Assembly: GCA_964019425.1 (NCBI GenBank)
Contig: OZ025807.1
Location: forward strand, 372,001 to 436,000
Direction of reading: 5' to 3'
Source: Flectonema sp. DT1601
Taxonomy: Eukaryota; Euglenozoa; Diplonemea; Diplonemida; Diplonemidae
Length of the DNA: 64,000 bases
Below, in pieces: positions 43,124-53,502 of this stretch. Position 1 is the stretch's first letter. Every line of letters starts with the position of its first letter. The notes below the pieces were generated by a model. That model was not told where the DNA came from and did not search any database. It was given only the letters and a program-made list of their open reading frames with translations. Position numbers and translations under genes: made by a program.

Positions 43124-44857
43124 TTATGTTGCCCGATGACTCCAGTGGTACAAAAAGACAAGAGAGAGAGAGAATAATATACACACTCTCTCTATTGAAA
43201 TAATGGACATCCAAACAAACCAACTCTTGTGTAATTCAGAATCACGTTTCGTATTAACAACAGGATTCTTAAATAAGACTTGAAGACTATCACTAGGATT
43301 GGTAGTGTCAGATGTCAACAGGTTTTGTTCACCAAGAACATGATGCCAATAAAACTCAAGATACTCCGGCTCTAAAAGAATAAGAGGAGTAGTAAGCTCA
43401 CGAACATAACCAATCTTTATAATATTAATGTTGTAAACAGACATAACAGGAACAGCAAAATCACTCGTTGCGAAACCCTGCCCAGGAAGCTGCAACGTTG
43501 ACTCTTCTGGCCATGGAATAACAGTTGTAGGATGGCTATGTGGTCTTGGCATCACACCAGCTGGGTAATAACCATTTCTTTGGTTACTTTTGGTAGCAGC
43601 GTTGAGTACGTCTTCAGCTGTCATGTGTTCTGATCCAGAAAGAAACACAAACACATCAGATTCCAAATTACCATCCTCAGCCTTATTAACATCCCTCACA
43701 CCATAATGATGCATAAATCTTGAATATCCTTCAGTAAAACTGCAAGGCATGGCACCAATGGATTGCTTAGCGTTCATCTTTCCGTATGGACAGAGATATG
43801 TAGGCTGACGAATCCAAACACCGAATGTGCTTCCTAACGGTGATGAGAATATCGATTTAATTAACTTCTCTGTTGATGTTTCTGTTGGATCAGCCCCGAA
43901 GACAATCATGACTCGCTTCTCAGATTCAGATGACTTTGGAAATGACCAGAGACCTTCAGAATCTGAATAGAATTGTCTGTTCGTCAATCCCCATCGTGAA
44001 AGTGGTTTTGTTATATTCGCTTTGAGTTTCAGATTAAGACAAATATCCTCAGGATAGGTATCACTGTTGAGTAGGTCTGATTGAATACCTTCTCCGAATA
44101 TCCAACTCCACGCAAACTCCATATCAAATCCATCTAACTCACAGTACCTACCAATTGGTAGTAACTCTTCTTTAGGTGAGATCGCGTTCAAGAGACTTTT
44201 ATAAAAAGATATTGGCTGTAATCTCAACAACCCTTCAGTTATGGTGAACTGAGCTCCTAAAAATGAATTAAAGTTCGACGGTGCTGGCATGATCTCCTCG
44301 ATGCTACTGGATTTCCAATTTTCAATAAATTTATTTTGTTTTATCCACGAGGGTATACTAATTTGATAACGCCAAGACAGGGCAGAGTAACGACCAGTTT
44401 GTGAAGTACAAACAATAGACTCTTCTATTAATGTCTTAAGATCACGATCCTGATGCCAGGAGTCTAAATGACCGTGAAGGAATGTTAAAGATGCTCTTGA
44501 AGGCTTTACTGGAAGTGTATCATCAGCCAGGTAACTCAAATATCCAAAAGGTTCTCTGCAGCAGGTTCGTTCCGAGCAATTCTTACGACGTCCCCAAACG
44601 GTGTATCCCGAATCCAACAATAGCCTCACGTTACTGAAATCTTCACCACCAATAACAATGAGAGCATCTTTTTTTTTGTCTTCTGCGGTTGGCCATCCCC
44701 AAATACCATTCTCATTGGCTTCCCACGCTGCACCAGCTTCCTGCAGTGTCTTTGCTAATGAGTTCCCGCTATTCAGGAGATTTGCCTTGTCAGAGACTAA
44801 TAAATAGTAATCAGGAACGTTACTTACGATCAACGTTGTGAGAAGTATCGAAATCAT
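43124..44857 (-). CDS. C-terminally altered duplicate of the membrane protein, 577 aa
   Basis: Identical in start, signal peptide and upstream AG to the gene at 31632-33668, with only five amino-acid differences over about 550 shared residues (S19L, H162R, V167I, Y244F, T480I by position in the full copy). After SWFVWMS the reading frame enters an unrelated flank and ends with about 26 new residues including a hydrophobic stretch (VCILFSLSLVFLYHW). The normal membrane anchor and tail are lost. It could be a pseudogene or an active variant in which the new hydrophobic stretch acts as an anchor. The few changes indicate a recent duplication. Confidence 0.72.
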   Translation of the reverse strand: MISILLTTLIVSNVPDYYLLVSDKANLLNSGNSLAKTLQEAGAAWEANENGIWGWPTAEDKKKDALIVIGGEDFSNVRLLLDSGYTVWGRRKNCSERTCCREPFGYLSYLADDTLPVKPSRASLTFLHGHLDSWHQDRDLKTLIEESIVCTSQTGRYSALSWRYQISIPSWIKQNKFIENWKSSSIEEIMPAPSNFNSFLGAQFTITEGLLRLQPISFYKSLLNAISPKEELLPIGRYCELDGFDMEFAWSWIFGEGIQSDLLNSDTYPEDICLNLKLKANITKPLSRWGLTNRQFYSDSEGLWSFPKSSESEKRVMIVFGADPTETSTEKLIKSIFSSPLGSTFGVWIRQPTYLCPYGKMNAKQSIGAMPCSFTEGYSRFMHHYGVRDVNKAEDGNLESDVFVFLSGSEHMTAEDVLNAATKSNQRNGYYPAGVMPRPHSHPTTVIPWPEESTLQLPGQGFATSDFAVPVMSVYNINIIKIGYVRELTTPLILLEPEYLEFYWHHVLGEQNLLTSDTTNPSDSLQVLFKNPVVNTKRDSELHKSWFVWMSIISIERVCILFSLSLVFLYHWSHRAT

Positions 44858-45432
44858 GTTTGTTGTGTTAAGATCTGTTATTAAAATAAATTTTAGTAGT
44901 TCCTTTTTGTTCAATCTGTGTCTCACTGGACTATACCCTTTGCTCAAGTTTTTGTCATAATAAGTTTCTATTTTTTATTTTTTTTTTTTTTTTTTTCAAA
45001 AATAGAATTCCAATTCTAGTTTATAAAAAATAGCAACTCCCCCGAGACCGTTCTCAGATGACAACATTTGATGGTATACTCGCATAGCAGAGTGAGATTT
45101 TGCTTTTTAAAAAAAAAAAAAAAAAAAAACACAACAGACAACCAACACATTACAAACCATAAAAAGTACTAACAATTTTTAAGAGTAAGGGAAAAAAGAG
45201 AGCGTCTTCTCTTTTCTTAGAGAATTTTTCTTTTTTTTTTTCTTTTTAAAAAAAACCAGGGTTTGTGTAAATTAGATCTGGGAAAAGAAGCATCAGATTA
45301 GGCTAATAAATCACCACTTCTGATATAACAACAGATCTCCAAACGTGTAAATCCAAACACTACTGTAACCAGAAGAAATTAATATCTCAATCTAGTTTAT
45401 GAATTACGTTAAACTGATACAGGTAAATGTTT

Positions 45433-45744
45433 TTATTTCGCACAATAGCCGCCAGATTCATTTTTTGGAAGCATCGACTCTGCGCACAACTCAGCACCTG
45501 CACCAGCTACAACAGAACCACCAGCAGCAGCACCAACGATACCGGGCAGTGCTGCAGCTGCGGGACCTCCAAGGCAAACTGCTGCAAAAGATGCAGCGAA
45601 CGTTCCAAGCCCTGTACCAATTCCAACACTATCGGCTGCTATCTTACTACCTATGCCAACACATGGATGACTCTTTGAACAGATTGTCCACGATCCTCCT
45701 CTTGCTGAGCACTGTTGGGGGTTGTTCGCTGATATTTTTCCCAT
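45433..45744 (-). CDS. Small Gly/Ala-rich hydrophobic protein with cysteines, 103 aa
   Basis: A short frame with ordinary codon use. The N-terminal 30 residues are polar with cysteines (QCSARGGSWTICSKSHPC). Residues 31-85 are a Gly/Ala/Ser-rich hydrophobic stretch with small residues at regular spacing (glycine-zipper style, for example GIGTGLGTFAASF, GGPAAAALPGIVGAAAGGS), likely inserting in or lying on membranes. The tail is CAESMLPKNESGGYCAK. No classical signal peptide. An AG (AAAAAACAG) 15 bases before the ATG fits the trans-splice pattern. A truncated copy lies at 34249-34328. It sits directly upstream of the altered membrane protein on the same strand. No family recognised. Confidence 0.7.
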   Translation of the reverse strand: MGKISANNPQQCSARGGSWTICSKSHPCVGIGSKIAADSVGIGTGLGTFAASFAAVCLGGPAAAALPGIVGAAAGGSVVAGAGAELCAESMLPKNESGGYCAK

Positions 45745-46033
45745 GTTGGATTCCTGTGTACTGTTTTTTTTATAATAAACTATTCACTTAGTGATTTTTT
45801 TTTTTTTGATTTTTTCAAACTACCACGACTTCAGCAGTTCTCGTAAATTTATTCTCGTGAGCTGTAAAAATAAAATGGAGCTAAACATATAGTGTTGTTT
45901 TATTTTTACTTTATTTTTGATGAATTTTTTTTTTCACATTTTTTTATGTTTTTATTTTTTTTTGAATTTTTTTTTTTTTTTCCACCCACGTCATCACAAC
46001 AACGAACTTGATAACATGGGCTGCCATCTCCAT

Positions 46034-46550
46034 CTAGGAACGTGGCTTCTCCTTCTTCTCACGGTACAAGGCAAAAAGACCAACACCGGACACCTTGCTG
46101 ATCTGTAGATTGAGTTAATGATTTAGAAGTGTGTTAAAGAGTCACTAATACCAATAAAAGTAAAGTAAGATAAACAGGTTAGCATACCTTGAAACGAACT
46201 CCCGGAATATCACCGACAGCGTGACCGGAACGACCGAGACCAGCGACGAGGACTTCGTCGTTCTCCTCAACGAAGTGAAGGCAACCATCGTTTGGTACGA
46301 AGGCCAAGATCTTCTTTCCGTTCTTGATTAACTGGACACGAACGCACTTACGGATGGCAGAGTTAGGCTGCTTGGCTTCAACACCAATCTTCTCCAAAAC
46401 AATTCCCTTAACGTGGGAAGATCCTCCAAAGACGTTAGCCTTGATGGAGACTGACAAGTGAGCCTTTTTCCAGTCCTTGTCTGCCCACTTCTGGGTTCTT
46501 CTTCTGGTCTTCAACTTACGGGCTGTGTTAATACCACGTGGCTTTCCCAT
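46034..46550 (-). CDS. RPS23: 40S ribosomal protein uS12 (RPS23), two exons, 143 aa
   Basis: Exon 1 is 46550-46188 and exon 2 is 46102-46034, with an 85-base intron (GTATGC...CTACAG). The product starts [18 protein letters not shown], contains the decoding-centre loop [13 protein letters not shown] (the proline hydroxylated in many eukaryotes) and ends [14 protein letters not shown]. At 143 residues it equals the usual eukaryotic length. It sits at the A-site decoding centre of the small subunit and controls accuracy. Codon choice is biased to C/G-ending codons, unlike neighbouring genes, as expected for high expression. A tract ending AACAAACAG lies 24 bases before the ATG. Confidence 0.98.
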
Positions 46551-46829
46551 TGTTGGTAAGTAATATAACCCTATCTGTTTGTTTGTTAAAATAATAATTA
46601 AAAACACAAGTTATAAAACACAACAACAAAAAACCATTGACACCCCAACAGACTCGACTCACTCATCACATCATCTTCCTATCTAAAGAAATAATTTTAA
46701 ATTAAAGAGAATTGACCAAAAGAAGGGGGAAAAAAAATAATATTTAGGCCTCATCGGCACGAGCGAAGTCAGTAATAAATAAGTACATAAAACATATGAA
46801 TAGGATATAAAAGAAGATTGGTATGGCAG

Positions 46830-49800
46830 CTAAGGAAGGTCTCCAATCTTCACTCTCGGTCGAACTATGTTCATATCGACCCAAAAGTGAGATCCTGTCT
46901 TTGGATCTTTTGTATTATCCTGAAGGCATTTATAATGCGTGACCAGTAAGTTTGGAAATGCAACGGACGTGTTCCCATCTCTCATAGGACGGTGACAAAC
47001 AGCACAGGTCCGATCATGATCAACAACGACACAACGACTTAGTAATAATGCTCTGTCTGCTTCGTGTTTTAATTTATTACCCTGAGCGACATTCTTCTGA
47101 ATTCTAACCTCATGTTGGAGAGACGCAGTCTGCTGAAAGACTCTCGTTAGATATTTTTGAATCTGACTTACTGCTAAAATATCCGGAGGAAGCATCTTCA
47201 AAACAAACAACGGATTCATTTCTGTGTAGTGTTTCTCAAGTAACCGAAGAGAGAATTCGACGTTTAATTTCCTTTCAGAATGATCGCCTCTTGCTGGGAA
47301 TACAGATTGATTTAAGAGTTCTAATAAGTAAATATTATGTTTTCGAATTCCAACAAAGACGTTACCAAGCTTATCGAATATCGGAAGGTTTGTTTGATGA
47401 ATTGCAAAGAACTCATCAGGTCGAAGAACAGCGTGATTAAGATCAAATGCATCTGAAGAAGTGTTGTCGTAATTATTATTCATAACGTCATCAGATCTCT
47501 CTCTGCTGAGACCTAAACCAGGTGAGGGTCCTCTCGTACTTGATGGAGAGTCAGCTGTTGATGGGAACGGTTTCGATCTAAAACGAGGCGACCCAATTGT
47601 TGATGAATTCAATTTCCTGCTACCTGACAGGGGAGATCCCGGAGAGTCATGTCCTGGAACTTGTAAGAAATCACCTCCACCAGTAGCATGAAAATTATTA
47701 CCAACATTAGGCAAATAGTAAGATGGCTCTTGTTGACCTAAGTGTAGCATTAAGTGTTTTTGTAATGCTCTTCTGTATTGTATTTTACAATATTCGATTG
47801 CTCTAGTTTCATCTTGTAGTTTAAACAGTAAAATCTGTAATGCTGATCGGTGCTCGTCAATGTGTGAATAGGCTATTACCATTTCATCGTGTAATTGTGT
47901 TCCTGAGTTGAGTTGGGTGTTGTTTTTTTTTTTTTTTTAATTTCCGTACTTGTACCCCTTTAAAGGGGGGATGTATGTTCGATTTTGTAAAAATTACAAC
48001 TGTGTTGTATCATAAAAACATAAAGATAATTTAACATTAGTTTTAAATACAGTGACTAGGGGTGATGCGCAACTTAGCATATTAAAGTAACTATTAGGTT
48101 TCGAGAGTAATCCATATACCTCTTACCTCTATTCTCTCTCATCAGTATGGTGTAGAAGTAAGTCAGTCAAATGTTGAGACTGAGTCATTCCAGTTTGCAG
48201 GACTGGAATGTAGTTACTTTGAGTTTCATGTTCATATATAAAAAAAAATACAGTATTTTCAAGCTCAAAGGAACAACAATTTATCCGACAATCTTGGGGG
48301 GGGAACCGTGACACTGCTACGAACAGAACCCAACAAATTAGCAATTTCTCCAACTTTTTTCGTATGTCGTCACTCACCTCGGACACATTCAGTCAGAGAG
48401 CTTGCCAGCAGAACAGAACGCAAGGTTACCTTCGGGTCCAATCTTCGCCGTGAAGCCTAGTGTTTTGTGATGGGCTGGGTTTCCAGAGGGTCTCACCATG
48501 CACACAAACACCTGGATGGGATGATCGAGGGAATCAACCAAGCCGAGAACTGAACCGGAAGGATAGGCTTACAAGACTAACCTGAAGTAAACTTCAGAGC
48601 TTCGCTTTCCAGCATGCCGACTCAGAGCCATGGAAGGGGATTACACAACGACCTCATTAAACCCACTGGCCACCCCGTGCATAGTCGCCGCCAATGGTTA
48701 TTACTATCCAAAGCGCTAACACGAGGCACCACACATTCGTAAGAAGGGAGTCCTACCGGAACGGACCACGCATCTGATTCTACTGGTTAAAGCAACTCTG
48801 AAAGAATGTATTCTCCATGATTTCAGACATGTAACTTTTGGATATCATGCTCCTGTCTAATTGTTCCCACATAAGCTTTTGTCTTGAGAGATTGAGAATA
48901 AAGTTTGTAGGAATAGCCTAAAGAGAAATAATAAAATTTCTTTTCTTTTGTTATCTGGATGAAGAAAATAGTGGGGTTACTGTACTAAGTGGGCAGCGGA
49001 AGTTCGTCACGTAAACGCAAAACAAAAGGTGCCTAAGTGCACACGAACGACCAGTGGAATGGCCAATCATAAAAAGTAACAGGATGCTTCATCGAAAATA
49101 GTTGGAAATGCTGAGAGCAGCATTTCAACCGAGGAGTCAACGATTCCCTTCTTGAGCCTCGCAACTGCTGGGTGTAGGAGTCTCGCAGCAGTGTATATTG
49201 TTGCGTGGTCAGCCTCGTATGCCTGCTGCAGGGAACTGGCCAACTCAGGGCACTTTTCCTTCACCTTTGCGAGCACACCTGTCACACGGGAATGCAACAT
49301 CTCAACGACTGACCTCTTCCTGGTGAGATCTGCCACTTCATCGATGAAGTGTGCGATGGGCTCCAGGATTTCCTTTGCCTGTGCTGCTGCGTTCCACACG
49401 GCATCCCGTCTGTCGTTCGCAGCCTTCCTTGCTTCCACCGTGGCATCGACTCCTGGCGAGAATATAAGCAAGAGTCCCGTCACTGCCGAAGCGTTCGCAT
49501 TGTTGCTGGACGAATCCAACAATGCTGTGTCTCTTGAGGCAGAGATGGCTGAGCAACCTGAACTGGCTCGTCCACCTTGTCCCGCCATTGCAGCTGGTGG
49601 TTCAGGTTTTCCTGTACTCCCTTGCCCAGCAAGCCGCAGTACCGATCGGATTACCTGGCTGTTGCACGTTTCAGATTCTCAATCCTAAAAAAGCCGAACC
49701 AGGTGTTGGTCGGTACCTCACGGCAACCAATCATCACCTCCTTGGTTCCAGAACTCCATCCAGTGCAAATCCATGCGCTGCCCGTTCTCCTTTCGACTTC

Positions 49801-52428
49801 CTCATGGTCGCGGTGGTGCACCTCCGGAGCTTTCGTCCCATGCGGATGTGTCTTCCAAATTTAAACTTGGGTCGAACATCTTGCGAATCGCAGACGCTAT
49901 CCAAGCCGCCCGTCATCCCTGCGCAGAAACTTGCGGCGGAAATAAAGGAGAAATAATTAAAAGCCCCCAGAATTCCCCTCTAAAGGGGTACAAGTATGTT
50001 AATGAATTAAAAAAAAACAAACCTTCCAAGTGTGACAAAACACGAACAGCATCATAACTGGGAGATACTCTCAGAAGACGTTGGAATTTACGTCGAAGCT
50101 CACCAAGAAGACCTGCTTCATGTCCACCCTGCACAGATTTTAAAGTATTAGGTCCTTGAACACAAGTTATTGATGAAATGTATTTCATCGCTAGTTTTGT
50201 ATGATATTTTGGATTACTGTTACCCTCTACAGTAACTGTATGGTCAAGGTAATCCATAACAATATCATCTGGGAAGGTATCTAATAAAGACAACACTCTT
50301 GCTACATTCAGAGGAGGGTCTCTGAATACTAATAATGCTTTTATTGCTTGTTGGGGATTTCTTTCTAAAATCCATGGTAGGTACTCATACACTAATCCAT
50401 TTCCTGTGGGGGGTAGGATGTTGTTTTATTTACTTCAAATATAGTTTAGGTGAAGAAGAAGAAGAAAAACAAACCTTCTTCTCCAACACACTGTTGGAGA
50501 GCATGAACAGTTTCAGCCACACCATCCTGACCTTCTTCTTGCATTGTCTGGCTATCAGAGTTTCCAAGAGAATGAAGGAGATCAAGTGCCTCAGCTATAA
50601 AACCCTCGTGAACTTTTAACATAGCGAGACATCGAAATTTTCCTAAACGACGAAGCTCTGCCGTACATGTTTCATAATCAAGATTACCACGAAGAATTGA
50701 CCAAAACTCATTAGGCTCAGGCGTATGATCTGATTCTCTCACAGAACGATCTTCAAACAGATCTAAGTAAAGATATAATAAAGCTGTGTCTATTGCTCTT
50801 GCTTCATTCGATACTTCTTTTTGTTCACCACAAGGAGATCCTTCAGGAGAACCAAGTTCTTGGTCATCATCAGACCTCGTGTGTTTTAGGTATGAATAAA
50901 GATGCCGTTTAGCAGTTAATATTTCTTCTTTATAAGTTCCTTCTTGTGATCGAAGTGGTTCAAGAATCTCACGAAGATTATTACGAGTTGATTTGATACC
51001 ATCCATATATGAGTGAAGTACAGACTGAAGACCAAACAGAATTAATATCTCACGAGCATCGATGTACTGTGGATCGTGATCATAGGCGATTGTAAATGAC
51101 TCAAATGCTGTTGCGAAATCACCAGCGTCGAGAGATGAGAAACCAACTCGTTTACATAAGAAACACATTACAGAAGAACGTTGTTCTGGTTCATCACCAG
51201 TACTAGTAACGGTTCCATCTCTTAGAGTGTGTCGGAGAAGAGTGTCCGCATTGTGAAGCTCAACTCTAGTTCCAGTGTCGTCTGTTGTCGGTGTATCAAT
51301 AATCTTACAAAGTTGTTTAAGCATTGGCTGTGATGAAATACAGTGAATTGTATGAGATCCACAGAAGAAGAAATACCCTCCAGCCCCACCACAGGTTTCT
51401 AAACCTCCATTTAAATTCCTAATACCTGTTGTTGGAACGACATACGGACCGAATACAGCATTCGATGTATCGATTTCCTTGTCAGCCAAATCCATTAATG
51501 AAATAGCCTGCACTTTTGGAACTCCATCACCAAAACAAGTAGCTAATAAATAATAAGGTTCAACAACATGTAGAGCTGTGGGTACGAAATCCCATTCTGG
51601 TAAACTCGGAGCATCTCTACTTCCGTGTCTTTCTGATATCCTATCCAACTGAAGAATGAATTCACTGAATTCAGGAACAGGAAGTATAGCTGGAGTGTAC
51701 TTCCTTCCTTTCTCTTCTCTATCAACAGCAGAGATACCTGTAGCACCAGTGAGATCAGCTGTACGATATTCATCTTTTGTACAACTACACAAGGTATCAT
51801 TAATTAAGTATGCCTTTAAGATTGGCTCACTAGTTCGAACTTCAAGAAGTTGTGTTTTGTACTGCGGGTCAGTGTACGGACTGATATGTCCTTCATTAGA
51901 GTACTCAAAGATGTGTATCTTTGATGACTTCTTCACAGTAGTAACCAATCGACGACGACCACGATGCTCATTAATTGACATGAAGAGTGTATTCTTAAGA
52001 GGAACGCCTTTGTCTTCGGTAACATGAGCTAGAAAATGTAACTCTCTTTGATCCCAAGACAGCATGCTTACAATACCGTCACTCAAAGCGAATATAATTC
52101 GACTTGTTGAATCACAGCATACTTGAGTTACGGGTTTACTTTTTTTTGAAACCTGTACTTTTGATACAAATCTAAGATCCCACAACGGAGTGTATACTCC
52201 GTCAGCAGCCTCCCGCCATCCTTCTCCGAAGTTATAAAGATTTTCCCAAGACAGTTTCTCACCTCCAATCATGATAAGCATGAATATCTGACCGTCATCT
52301 CTCCCGGCAAAAACTACTATTTGAGATCCGAGTGATCCTCCAGTGCAGCAGCTGAAACCAACTTTGTCGGTCGTCTTATAAACTGATTTTGTAATTAATG
52401 GACAGACTCCGTCTTCGGATACATCCAT
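46830..52428 (-). CDS. VPS39: Vps39/Vam6-like (TGFBRAP1-like) HOPS/CORVET subunit, three exons, 1135 aa
   Basis: Exons on the minus strand are 52428-50475, 50403-50023 and 47902-46830. Donors are both GTTTGT and the frame is continuous. Residues 1-330 resemble a citron-homology (CNH) beta-propeller. The middle is an alpha-solenoid (clathrin-repeat-like). The C-terminal about 70 residues carry the Vps39-type zinc finger (RTCAVCHRPMRDG ... HYKC). These proteins tether endosomes, lysosomes or vacuoles through Rab7- or Rab5-linked complexes. Distinguishing Vps39 from its CORVET paralogue Vps3/TGFBRAP1 needs a phylogeny. A tract ending CACTACTCAG lies 11 bases before the ATG. Intron 2 is 2120 bases, nearly all a transposon (47944-49998). 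Confidence 0.87.
47944..49998. mobile_element. ~2.05-kb TIR DNA transposon filling Vps39 intron 2
   Basis: Left end CGTACTTGTACCCCTTTA plus AAGGGG, right end (inverted) CATACTTGTACCCCTTTA plus GAGGGG. TTAA occurs beside both ends, but the left copy is separated by a few bases, so a TTAA duplication is uncertain. The centre (48390-49950) is GC-richer than the host DNA. A related end lies at 40888. The element leaves only about 25-40 bases of intron on either side, and both splice sites are intact, so the host gene should tolerate it. Confidence 0.85.
49067..49588 (-). CDS. Transposon-internal open frame, 173 aa, unknown
   Basis: The frame reads as a plausible helical protein (RKAANDRRDAVWNAAAQAKE, PELASSLQQAYEADHATIY, HPAVARLKKGIVDSSVEMLL) within the GC-rich centre of the transposon. 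The opposite strand is also open over 49152-49688, but its product is Ser/Ala/Cys-rich and looks like a shadow. No transposase signature is visible. It may be an accessory or decayed transposon gene. Confidence 0.4.
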   Translation of the reverse strand: MAGQGGRASSGCSAISASRDTALLDSSSNNANASAVTGLLLIFSPGVDATVEARKAANDRRDAVWNAAAQAKEILEPIAHFIDEVADLTRKRSVVEMLHSRVTGVLAKVKEKCPELASSLQQAYEADHATIYTAARLLHPAVARLKKGIVDSSVEMLLSAFPTIFDEASCYFL

Positions 52429-53502
52429 CGTTTAGCTACCTGAGTAGTGAATGTTATTTATATTTTAAAAATGTGTTTTTTTTTTTTTTTTGGTGTAAAT
52501 AATCTGAACCAGTGCTATGCTTCTGTTTTCGTATTCATTCACTCGTCTTGAAGTCATGTGTGACTGTAAAGATATGTGAATTGATATTTATTAAAATAAT
52601 TTTAGTAAAGTCTAATCACTGCAACACAAAACAAGAAGTAAACACAACTAAATAACGCAACTCCAAAAAAAACAAATTGCTTCGTCTTTTTTCTTCCCCA
52701 ATTGTAAGGAAGAGCTCCGCAAGTTTTTTCGCAATTCCTGACCTGACCAAGGGGTACTTTTTTTTTTCCTCCTTTAATAGAAGTTTCCTAAAAGGTAATC
52801 TTGCGAGGAAAAAAAAATCGTTTTTTTTTTTTTTTTTTGCATTTAACAAGTATTGTAAGAACGAAAAAGAATGTTAGGCAGCACACGTAAAACCTCCTTT
52901 AGCTTTATCAGTTTAAGTCGGTTCACGGTTTCGTGACACAAACAAAAAAAAACAGTTGTTATATTATTATTTTCTGGATAGTTGAAGATAAAGCTAATTC
53001 TTTTTTTTTTTTTTTTTCCTAGTCCAGATTCACAAGAACATTTTCCTTTACAGTAATAATTAATATCAGACCATCAAAGCAGCTGTGCGACGTAACACCA
53101 ACGTAGTTGGGAATTTTTTTTTTTTTTTTTTTAATATAATTTATTTCCTCGAATGAAAAGATCTGGTTGTATTTTTTTTTTTTTTTTTTTTGAAAAGGGT
53201 CATTAAAAAAAACTCAAATCATTACGAAAACGAAGGAAAGACAATATAAACCTTTAAAAAAAATAAATTGAACAATTTAAAAAAAAAAAAAATAATAATA
53301 ATAATAATAATGAGTAAATAAATAAGTATAATTATAAATAACAACACCATCGCCTCAACAAACAAGAGTTGTGCTACGCGAGATAGCATGCATTGATTGG
53401 GGGATTACGTTGCAAGTTATTCGATCTGGTTTTATATATTCAATCTCTGCAGGATATTTCATTGTGTATGTAGTTAGTCTTTCTATGAATAGAAAGAAAT
53501 GA
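52429..53502. other. Intergenic region
   Basis: About 1.07 kb, AT-rich, with T runs at 52475, 52820, 53000, 53115 and 53172 and a short TAA tract at 53290. No gene seen. Confidence 0.55.

Larger units (their letters stand above)
41055..45511. repeat. Shuffled duplicate of the 32-37.6 kb region
   Basis: Four blocks match the left region at very high identity: 41055-41335 with 37336-37615; 42306-42591 with 34375-34654; 42898-43204 with 36922-37240; and 43205-45511 with 32016-34328. Orientation is the same, but block order differs and the pieces between them are unrelated. The join at 43204/43205 fuses the block-3 flank directly to the membrane-protein gene. This is best explained by tandem duplication followed by deletions and insertions. 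Confidence 0.9.

Noticed and set aside
48390-48800. Possible rRNA or LINE 3' end inside the transposon
   Set aside because: GC-rich and structured-looking, but I could match no defined rRNA segment or LINE end.
49152-49688. 178-aa plus-strand frame in the Vps39-intron transposon
   Set aside because: It lies opposite the more protein-like minus frame; its Ser/Ala/Cys-rich product looks like an antisense shadow.
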